From NCBI GenBank assembly GCA_947461155.1, contig CANHKE010000005.1:1-15850 (forward strand): a stretch of 15,850 nt of DNA. The letters run 5' to 3'. Shown here in pieces: positions 7,619 through 14,135 of the stretch (positions are counted from its first letter, which is position 1; every line of letters begins with the position of its first letter). The stretch comes from Cytophagaceae bacterium. GTDB lineage: Bacteria > Bacteroidota > Bacteroidia > Cytophagales > Spirosomataceae. The notes beneath the pieces are model-generated. The model saw nothing but the letters and a program-made list of their open reading frames with translations. It made no database searches and was not told the origin of the DNA. A program made the translations under genes and the position numbers.

Positions 7619-8788
7619 TTAGCCTACTTTAGCACACCGACTAAAAGGCTGATTGGGGTTAAAAAATAAACGATAAGTAATATATGTTTTGTCGTTTGTT
7701 GCACCTAATTGCGAAACAAACCGTAACATTTTCGGATTAAAATCCCCCACCCAGTTCATATCCATGGTCGTGTAGGGGTAAAATGGATTTTCGCGGGCTG
7801 CGGTACGGAAACGAAGCGCGATGGCGGACTCAACACCTTTGCCTTGATGCTCTGGAACAACCCCAAAAATCAAACCACAGGTCCGTGTCAACGTTCCACG
7901 CAGCTTTAAAAGCACAAATTTGATCATCCCCCAAACATTTAATTTTCCATTCAAATGTTTGACAATTTGATTCAAATCCGGAATCACAATAAAAAAGGCA
8001 ACAGGTTCTCCGGCAGAGCCATAGGCAAACCAAAGTAATTGCTCATCAATGATGGGCTTCATTTTCTTCACAAGTTTCTGTGCTTGCTCGGATGACATGG
8101 CGGAAACGCCTGGAAATTTTGACCATGCCGCATTGAAAATGACACGAAAATCTTCTGCATACTTGGGCAGATTCGATTTTTCGATATGTTTAAACGTATA
8201 TTCTGGATTTTGATAAATGCGTTCTGCCTTTTCCTCGATTCCTTGCGTCACATTTGCCCCCGAAATAGATGAAACAAAAACATGTTGCTTGAAATAATCT
8301 TGAAAGCCATAAGACTCAAAAAATGCAATGTAATAAGGCTTCGTCCAAGGCATTTTGTAGGTGGGTTCATACTCCCAACCCTGCACCATTAAGCCCCAAA
8401 AACTATCCCGCTCACCAAAATTAATTGGCCCATCCATTCCTTCGATTCCTTTGGAAATCAACCACGCTTTGCAGGCGTCAAATAAGAAAAATGCAGCCGC
8501 TTTGTCTTCGATACACTCGAAAAATCCCATCCCACCCACGGGAACCTCATCGGTAGATTTGGAATAAAAAGCAGCGACCCGACCGATGGTCTTTCCGGCA
8601 TCATCTTGCAAAATCCAGCGAATCGCTTCACCATCTTTGAATTGCGTATTTTTTTTCGGATCAAATATCGACTCAATATCATTATCTAATGGACGAATCC
8701 AATTCGGATCTGTCGCATATAGCTCCACCGCTACCTCTAAAAACTGCCGTTTAAGAGCTCTATCGTCCCCTATTTCTTTTAAAACCAT
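7619..8788 (-). CDS. Tandem GNAT-fold protein, uncharacterised
   Basis: A 389-residue soluble protein with two acetyltransferase-like halves. The C-terminal half shows a recognisable GNAT acetyl-CoA motif A, FGVVPEHQGKGVESAIALRF (308-327), in which Q-G-K-G-V fits the pyrophosphate-binding Q/RxxGxG/A loop with E320 at the last position. The N-terminal half (about 1-180) carries segments such as YATDPNWIRPLDNDIE and GMDGPINFGERDSFWGLM, which recur in a conserved but unstudied bacterial family that I recall resembling E. coli YghO. Substrate is unknown. A TTG start at 8809 would add seven residues. I prefer the ATG at 8788, because it gives the usual family N-terminus and leaves about 27 bases after the predicted transcription start. 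The gene is first in a two-gene unit with the PfkB-family kinase. A single acyl- or aminoacyl-transferase activity is equally possible. Confidence 0.82.
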   Translation of the reverse strand: MVLKEIGDDRALKRQFLEVAVELYATDPNWIRPLDNDIESIFDPKKNTQFKDGEAIRWILQDDAGKTIGRVAAFYSKSTDEVPVGGMGFFECIEDKAAAFFLFDACKAWLISKGIEGMDGPINFGERDSFWGLMVQGWEYEPTYKMPWTKPYYIAFFESYGFQDYFKQHVFVSSISGANVTQGIEEKAERIYQNPEYTFKHIEKSNLPKYAEDFRVIFNAAWSKFPGVSAMSSEQAQKLVKKMKPIIDEQLLWFAYGSAGEPVAFFIVIPDLNQIVKHLNGKLNVWGMIKFVLLKLRGTLTRTCGLIFGVVPEHQGKGVESAIALRFRTAARENPFYPYTTMDMNWVGDFNPKMLRFVSQLGATNDKTYITYRLFFNPNQPFSRCAKVG

Positions 8789-8820
8789 GTTGGCACAAGC
8801 ATTTTTCAACCAAAAACATA

Positions 8821-8828
8821 CAAAGATA
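8821..8828 (-). promoter_or_regulatory. Bacteroidota -7 box for the GNAT-kinase unit
   Basis: Read on the minus strand this is TATCTTTG, an exact match to TAnnTTTG, placed 32 bases before the ATG at 8788. No good -33 element is seen at the expected spacing. It also argues against the TTG start at 8809, which would leave almost no leader. Confidence 0.55.
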
Positions 8829-8853
8829 ATACAATTCGCAAGCCCCTCATTTG

Positions 8854-8885
8854 TTTGGTGAATTAAAAGAATCCGATTAATTTTA
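8854..8885 (+). promoter_or_regulatory. Promoter of the cysS-rhomboid operon
   Basis: TTTG at 8854-8857 is followed, after 20 bases, by TAATTTTA at 8878-8885. This fits the Bacteroidota pattern TTTG-N19..21-TAnnTTTG with a single mismatch at the last base. The implied start near 8892 gives a leader of about 25 bases before cysS. It is the best two-box promoter in the window. It shares the intergenic region with the leftward GNAT promoter. Confidence 0.6.
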
Positions 8886-8916
8886 ATTCCTTATACAGAA
8901 CCCAGATCCGGTATTC

Positions 8917-10407
8917 ATGCAGCCACTCAAAATATACAACACACTTAGTCGAGAAAAAGAAATCTTTGAAGCGATTAATGCCCCGCATGTGGGATTGTAT
9001 GTCTGTGGCCCGACCGTCTACAATTATGCCCACTTAGGGAATATTCGAACGTTCACTTCCTTTGATATTCTTCACCGTTATTTAAAGAAAATCGGATATA
9101 AAGTGCGTTACGTCCGAAACATCACAGACGTAGGCCACCTCGTAGGCGACGGAGATGAGGGCGAAGATAAGATTGGCAAAATGGCCAAATTGGAAAAGCT
9201 TGAGCCGATGGAAATCGTACAACGCTATACCAACGATTTTCACGAAGTACTTCTGAAATTCAATTTATTACCTCCGAGCATCGAACCCACGGCAACGGGA
9301 CACATTGTTGAGCAAATTGAAACGACAAAATCCCTAATTGACAAAGGGATGGCGTACGAATCCAATGGCTCTATTTATTTCGACATTGAGGCATACAATA
9401 AACAAGGCGGCGATTATGGTAAATTATCCGGCCGAATTTTGGATGATTTATTAACCGAAACGCGAGATTTAGATGGCGTAGGTGAAAAACGCAGCCCACT
9501 TGATTTTGCCCTTTGGAAAAAAGCATCGCCCGAACACATCATGCGCTGGCCATCTCCTTGGGGAGACGGATTTCCAGGCTGGCACCTTGAATGTACCTGC
9601 ATGAGCCACAAGTATTTAGGCGACACCTTTGACATTCACGGTGGCGGCATGGACTTAAAGTTCCCGCATCACGAATGCGAAATCGCACAAGCGAAAGCAG
9701 CCCATGGACGCGCACCGGTACGCTACTGGATGCACACAAATATGCTGACGGTAAACGGTCAAAAAATGAGTAAGTCCCTAGGTAATTCTTTCCTTCCGAA
9801 CGAATTAATTTCGGGCAATCACCCATTATTGGAGCAGGCCTACAGCCCCATGACCGTACGCTTCTTTATGCTTCAGTCGCAATACCGAAGCACCTTAGAC
9901 TTCTCAAACGAAGCCTTGAAGGCCGCCCAAAAAGGATATAAGCGCATCGCAAATGGCCTACGGATCATCAAATCAATGGAGTTCCCAGCTGCAACGATTG
10001 AACAAGTTGACCCAACCATCAATACCGAAATTAACGCGGATATTCAGGGATGCTACGATGGCATGAACGATGATTTAAATACGGCTGTAACAATTGCTAG
10101 TCTATTTTCGTTGTTAAAAAAGATTAACCAGTTGTATACGGGCCAGCTAACATTTGAGCAATTGGGGGCGAACGGATTTGAGGCTTTAAAAACGAATTAC
10201 ATCAGCTTTTTGGAAGATGTTTTAGGCTTGCTGGAAGAGTTTCCTGAAAATCAGGACCAGCTCATCAAAGGCATGCTAGCATTATACCAAGACTTTAAAG
10301 CAAACCGCCAATACGACAAAGTGGACGAAATTCGCGCAAGCTTTAAATCCATGGGATTACTGATTAAAGATATGAAAACCCGCATCGACTGGGGATATGA
10401 AGAATAA
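8917..10407 (+). CDS. cysS: Cysteinyl-tRNA synthetase
   Basis: A class I aminoacyl-tRNA synthetase that charges tRNA-Cys with cysteine using ATP, essential for translation in the cytoplasm. The product has 496 residues. The HIGH motif appears as HLGN (39-42), and KMSKS is at 283-287. The zinc that recognises the cysteine thiol is held by Cys30, Cys226, His251 and Glu255. These map one to one on the E. coli ligands (C28, C209, H234, E238). The sequence is longer than E. coli CysS (461), partly because of an insert near residues 160-190 (GRILDDLLTETRDLDGVGEK). The C-terminal helical anticodon-binding region follows. All catalytic features are present. It is the first gene of a probable operon; the next ATG lies two bases after its stop. 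Confidence 0.97.
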   Translation: MQPLKIYNTLSREKEIFEAINAPHVGLYVCGPTVYNYAHLGNIRTFTSFDILHRYLKKIGYKVRYVRNITDVGHLVGDGDEGEDKIGKMAKLEKLEPMEIVQRYTNDFHEVLLKFNLLPPSIEPTATGHIVEQIETTKSLIDKGMAYESNGSIYFDIEAYNKQGGDYGKLSGRILDDLLTETRDLDGVGEKRSPLDFALWKKASPEHIMRWPSPWGDGFPGWHLECTCMSHKYLGDTFDIHGGGMDLKFPHHECEIAQAKAAHGRAPVRYWMHTNMLTVNGQKMSKSLGNSFLPNELISGNHPLLEQAYSPMTVRFFMLQSQYRSTLDFSNEALKAAQKGYKRIANGLRIIKSMEFPAATIEQVDPTINTEINADIQGCYDGMNDDLNTAVTIASLFSLLKKINQLYTGQLTFEQLGANGFEALKTNYISFLEDVLGLLEEFPENQDQLIKGMLALYQDFKANRQYDKVDEIRASFKSMGLLIKDMKTRIDWGYEE

Positions 10408-10409
10408 TT

Positions 10410-11150
10410 ATGTTTAGAGATTTAACACCCAATGTCCGTTTATTAATTCTCATTAACGTGGGCATGTTTCTTGCCAAATCGTTTTTGCCAGATGAATATT
10501 TGAGCCTGCACTATTTTGGGGCAAAGGATTTTTATCCGTTCCAACTCGTGACGTATATGTTTGTGCACGGTAGTTTTTTCCATTTGTTGGGGAATATGTT
10601 CGGCCTATATATGTTTGGTTCGTTATTGGAACGCATTTGGGGCGCACAACGCTTTTTATTTTTCTACTTTTTCTGCGGTATTGGCGCAGGATTGCTCTAT
10701 GTTGGGATCCAACATTTTGTTGACTTTGCCGATGTGCGTCGAGCAACAGAGGTTGTACTCAGTAATCCAAGTTCATTCAATTTAATGGATTATGCTCAGC
10801 ATTATGCGGTGATTGGTTCTCCACAGGGAATCGCGCTTAACATTGAATGGGTGCATGCGAATTACGACGAATACATTAATCGCAGCATTTTGGGTGGGGC
10901 ATCAGGATCTATTTTTGGCATACTTATGGCGTTCGGGTACCTATTCCCCAATTCGGAAATGTTTTTATTCCCACTTCCGATACCGATTAAGGCGAAATAC
11001 TTTGTCAGCTTTTATGGACTATATGAATTGTATCAAGGCATCCAACAATACGAAGGGGATAATGTCGCACATTTCGCGCACATCGGCGGGATGATCTTTG
11101 CGGTCATCTTATTGAAGTTTTGGGGAACAAAACGAAACAATTTTTATTAA
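10410..11150 (+). CDS. Rhomboid intramembrane serine protease 1
   Basis: A 246-residue membrane protease with six hydrophobic segments. In the rhomboid family a Ser-His dyad inside the membrane cleaves transmembrane substrates. The catalytic Ser is Ser165 in GGASGSIFG and the catalytic His is His224 in FAHIGGM. The family's HGSFFHLLGNM motif is at 53-63. A hydrophilic stretch of about 55 residues (roughly 104-158, containing VRRATEVVLSNPSSFNLMDY) separates TM3 from TM4, longer than in the minimal GlpG core. No extra C-terminal domain is present. The start is two bases after the cysS stop and the end is one base before the next gene's ATG, so it is co-transcribed with both. Natural substrates of most bacterial rhomboids, including this one, are unknown. 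Confidence 0.93.
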   Translation: MFRDLTPNVRLLILINVGMFLAKSFLPDEYLSLHYFGAKDFYPFQLVTYMFVHGSFFHLLGNMFGLYMFGSLLERIWGAQRFLFFYFFCGIGAGLLYVGIQHFVDFADVRRATEVVLSNPSSFNLMDYAQHYAVIGSPQGIALNIEWVHANYDEYINRSILGGASGSIFGILMAFGYLFPNSEMFLFPLPIPIKAKYFVSFYGLYELYQGIQQYEGDNVAHFAHIGGMIFAVILLKFWGTKRNNFY

Positions 11151-11151
11151 G

Positions 11152-12003
11152 ATGAAAAGTATTTGGCACGATATAAAAGCAATTTTCCAACAACCCAACA
11201 AAGGGTTGATGCAAATTATCGTGATCAATGTGGGCATATTCATCGCACTCATGCTGACGAAAGTTACGCTCATCTTGACGGGCAAACCTGTATTTTTTAA
11301 TGCATTTCTGGAGCAGATTAGCCTTTCCTCAAGCTTCAGTGAATTCATTCGTCAGCCTTGGGCAATACTCTCGTATTTTTTTGTGCACGTAGATCTCATG
11401 CATGTGGTCTTTAACATGCTTTTCTTATACTGGTTTGGTCAAATTTTACAGGACTTTTTGGGCCAAACCAAAACGATTCAATTGTACTTTTTAGGTGGAA
11501 TAGCCGGGGCGATAGCCTATTTAGTAACCTTAAATACGATTCCCTTTTATGTGAATCAAGGGCCGATGTACTTGATGGGTGCTTCCGCAGGTGTGTATGC
11601 CATCGTAACTTCTGCGGCTACGCTTCGCCCTAATTACACCGTTCATTTATTTTTAATTGGCCCAGTGGCCATAAAATACATCTCTGCCTTTTATGTGGTT
11701 TGGTCAGTGCTCGAGAGTGTCGGATCGAATGGCGGTGGGAACATCGCTCATTTAGGAGGAGCATTGGTCGGCGTGTTGTATGCGATTTACATCAAAGGTA
11801 CGGAAGCTACCATCACCCGGGTAGAAAAAGTATTGACTTATGTAACGGTCGCGGCTCAAAAATCCGTTGGCATTGCCTCAACAGAAGTCGTTGACGAAGA
11901 GGAACTTAACCAGATTTTAGACAAAATATCGAAATCAGGATTTGATAGTTTAAGTAAATTAGAAAAGAAGAGATTGTTCCAGGCGAGTCAAAAAAATGAA
12001 TAA
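11152..12003 (+). CDS. Rhomboid intramembrane serine protease 2 with C-terminal extension
   Basis: A 283-residue paralogue of the preceding gene product. Catalytic Ser145 is in MGASAGVYA and His200 is in NIAHLGGA. The loop motif corresponding to HxxxN reads HVDLMHVVFNMLF (79-91). After the sixth membrane segment (ending near residue 215) a soluble tail of about 65 residues follows. Its last part, VVDEEELNQILDKISKSG to the end, is acidic and helical and matches a small domain often found at the C-terminus of Bacteroidota rhomboids (I believe the DUF6576 type). It could be a docking or regulatory element; that is inference. The N-terminus (KSIWHDIKAIFQQPNKG) is a short cytoplasmic amphipathic segment. 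It is the last gene of the cysS operon before the dxs -7 box. Confidence 0.93.
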   Translation: MKSIWHDIKAIFQQPNKGLMQIIVINVGIFIALMLTKVTLILTGKPVFFNAFLEQISLSSSFSEFIRQPWAILSYFFVHVDLMHVVFNMLFLYWFGQILQDFLGQTKTIQLYFLGGIAGAIAYLVTLNTIPFYVNQGPMYLMGASAGVYAIVTSAATLRPNYTVHLFLIGPVAIKYISAFYVVWSVLESVGSNGGGNIAHLGGALVGVLYAIYIKGTEATITRVEKVLTYVTVAAQKSVGIASTEVVDEEELNQILDKISKSGFDSLSKLEKKRLFQASQKNE

Positions 12004-12019
12004 GCCAGAAAAACATTTT

Positions 12020-12027
12020 TACCTTTG
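12020..12027 (+). promoter_or_regulatory. Bacteroidota -7 box upstream of dxs
   Basis: TACCTTTG matches TAnnTTTG exactly and lies 34 bases before the dxs GTG, in the 58-base gap after the second rhomboid gene. No TTTG -33 element is evident, so read-through from the cysS operon may also contribute. The same eight bases recur before typA. Confidence 0.5.
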
Positions 12028-12061
12028 TGTGGTTAGTCTTTCACTAGAATAAAATTATATC

Positions 12062-14020
12062 GTGTCAACCCAATTCCCAGCCGGGCCTTTATTAAGCAAG
12101 ATTCAATCCCCAGCGGATTTGCGTAAGCTTCCCGCGGATCAGCTTCCCGCTGTTTGCCAGGAATTGCGGCAATTCATCATTGATCATGTTTCTGTGAATG
12201 GAGGGCACTTCGGTGCTTCTTTGGGAGTCACGGAGTTAACGGTTGCCTTACATTATGTATTCAATACGCCCGACGACCAATTGGTCTGGGATGTGGGACA
12301 TCAGGCATATGGGCATAAGATTTTGACGGGCCGCCAATCCGTTTTTCACACCAATCGATTGTTTGGTGGAATTAGTGGGTTTCCGAAACGGTCCGAAAGT
12401 CCTTTTGATGCATTTGGTGTGGGACATTCCTCTACGTCCATTTCAGCGACGCTGGGCATGGCGGTGGCTTCCCGCTATAAAAAAGAATTTGATCGCCAGC
12501 ACATTGCGGTCATTGGAGATGGCTCGATGACAGCTGGCATGGCGTTTGAGGCCATGAATCATGCAGGCGATATTCCTAACAACATGTTGATCATATTAAA
12601 TGACAACTGCATGGCCATCGACCCCAATGTAGGGGCTTTAAAAGAATATTTAACGGATATTACCACGTCGCATACCTACAATAAGGTCAAAGATGACGTA
12701 TGGAATTTGCTTGGCAAAATGTCCAAATTTGGCAAATCAGCCCAAGAAATCGTTTCTAAAATCGAAAACGGTTTAAAAGCCACGCTATTACACCAGAGTA
12801 ATCTTTTTGAGTCGCTTAATTTACGCTATTTCGGCCCGATTGATGGGCACGATGTAGATAACCTGACAACGATCTTGCGGGATCTGAAAGATATTCCTGG
12901 GCCTAAAATTTTGCATTGCATCACGACTAAAGGCAAAGGATATTCGTTAGCAGAAAAAGACCAAACCCTTTGGCATGCGCCTGGCAAGTTTGATAAACTA
13001 ACCGGCGAAATACATAAAAAAACGTATGATAATCCGCAGCCTCCCAAGTATCAAGAGGTTTTCGGAAATACATTACTTGAACTGGCGGAGAAAAACGACA
13101 AAATCATGGGCGTAACACCGGCCATGCCTTCGGGATCTTCATTAAATATTATGATGCGGGCAATGCCTGATCGGGCATTCGATGTAGGAATCGCAGAACA
13201 ACATGCCGTTACGTTTTCAGCAGGATTGGCCACGCAAGGTCTAACCGTTTTTTGTAATATTTACAGTTCATTCATGCAACGTGGGTATGACCAAGTTGTA
13301 CACGATGTGTGCATCCAAAAACTACCTGTTATCTTTTGTCTAGACCGCGCCGGATTAGCGGGGGCGGATGGTGCGACGCATCATGGCAACTTGGATTTAA
13401 CGTATATGCGCTGTATTCCCAATATGATTGTGGCGGCGCCACGCAATGAGCAAGAATTACGCAACATGATGTATACGGCTCAGCTGGATTCGTTTAAAAC
13501 CTTGGGCATGGCGATGTCCATTCGTTATCCACGTGGAGAAGGTGTTATGCCAGTTTGGCGAACAGATTTTGAGGAGTTGGAGATTGGGAAAGGCCAACAA
13601 ATCCTACCCGGAAAACAGGTAGCTGTGTTATCCATTGGGCATATTGGAAATGAAGCGGAGAAAGCGTGCAAATTGCTACGCGAACAAGGTTTAGAGCCTG
13701 CATTGTATGACATGCGTTTTGTGAAACCGCTTGATGAGGCACTATTACATGATGTTTTCAAGTCTTACCCTTCGGTCATTACCGTAGAAGATGCGTCGAT
13801 CGTCGGCGGCTTCGGATCTGCCATCGCCGAATTTATGGTAGATAATCAATATGCAAACCAATTGATCCGCTTGGGTATTCCAGATACCTTAGTTGAACAT
13901 GGGGAACAAGCTGAATTATATCACCTTTGTGGCATCGATTCTTCCGGAATTGCACAAAAAATAGCTGAACTTTTTCAGGTTAAACCTACTCAAAAGGCTA
14001 CTAAGTCCGTAGTCCACTAA
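12062..14020 (+). CDS. dxs: 1-deoxy-D-xylulose-5-phosphate synthase
   Basis: A thiamine-diphosphate enzyme that condenses pyruvate and glyceraldehyde 3-phosphate to DXP with loss of CO2. This is the first step of the MEP isoprenoid pathway and also feeds thiamine and pyridoxal synthesis. The 652-residue product keeps the key residues. His49 is in GGHFGASLG. The metal/TPP motif GDGSMTAG (152-159) continues to Asn182 in ILNDN, and the cofactor-activating Glu379 is in AEQHAVTF. The three domains run in the usual order and full length matches the family (about 620-650). It starts with GTG: an in-frame stop at 12050-12052 excludes any upstream ATG, and no ATG occurs before the conserved N-terminal helix and GGHFG. 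It has its own -7 box and is followed by a terminator. Functionally it is unrelated to its neighbours. Confidence 0.96.
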   Translation: MSTQFPAGPLLSKIQSPADLRKLPADQLPAVCQELRQFIIDHVSVNGGHFGASLGVTELTVALHYVFNTPDDQLVWDVGHQAYGHKILTGRQSVFHTNRLFGGISGFPKRSESPFDAFGVGHSSTSISATLGMAVASRYKKEFDRQHIAVIGDGSMTAGMAFEAMNHAGDIPNNMLIILNDNCMAIDPNVGALKEYLTDITTSHTYNKVKDDVWNLLGKMSKFGKSAQEIVSKIENGLKATLLHQSNLFESLNLRYFGPIDGHDVDNLTTILRDLKDIPGPKILHCITTKGKGYSLAEKDQTLWHAPGKFDKLTGEIHKKTYDNPQPPKYQEVFGNTLLELAEKNDKIMGVTPAMPSGSSLNIMMRAMPDRAFDVGIAEQHAVTFSAGLATQGLTVFCNIYSSFMQRGYDQVVHDVCIQKLPVIFCLDRAGLAGADGATHHGNLDLTYMRCIPNMIVAAPRNEQELRNMMYTAQLDSFKTLGMAMSIRYPRGEGVMPVWRTDFEELEIGKGQQILPGKQVAVLSIGHIGNEAEKACKLLREQGLEPALYDMRFVKPLDEALLHDVFKSYPSVITVEDASIVGGFGSAIAEFMVDNQYANQLIRLGIPDTLVEHGEQAELYHLCGIDSSGIAQKIAELFQVKPTQKATKSVVH

Positions 14021-14028
14021 ATTCCCTC

Positions 14029-14057
14029 GTGCTGATTTTTAATCAATTAGCACTTTT
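14029..14057 (+). terminator. Probable terminator after dxs
   Basis: A nine-base stem, gtgctgatt (14029-14037) with aattagcac (14045-14053), contains one G-T pair and closes a seven-base loop. It is followed by only four T residues, so it is a moderate terminator, eight bases after the dxs stop and just before the typA promoter. Confidence 0.65.
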
Positions 14058-14072
14058 CAAAGAAATTATCCA

Positions 14073-14080
14073 TACCTTTG
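14073..14080 (+). promoter_or_regulatory. Bacteroidota -7 box upstream of typA
   Basis: TACCTTTG matches TAnnTTTG exactly, 55 bases before the typA ATG, giving a leader of about 45-50 bases. The -33 position falls within the dxs terminator and shows no clear TTTG. Confidence 0.55.
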
Positions 14081-14135
14081 CACCTTAAATTCTCCGACAC
14101 AGGAGCATTTTAATTCATTCAACGCCTACATTTTT

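Noticed and set aside
8789..8809. TTG-initiated extension of the GNAT-like protein
   Set aside because: The ATG at 8788 fits the family N-terminus and leaves a reasonable leader after the -7 box, while the TTG does not.
8810..8916. Possible T-box or other riboswitch before cysS
   Set aside because: The leader is only about 25 bases after the predicted start and shows no T-box stem or antiterminator; a plain promoter region explains it.
14087..14135. Possible structured regulatory leader of typA
   Set aside because: Only a four-base ctcc/ggag hairpin is visible, too weak to claim as a riboswitch or thermosensor.
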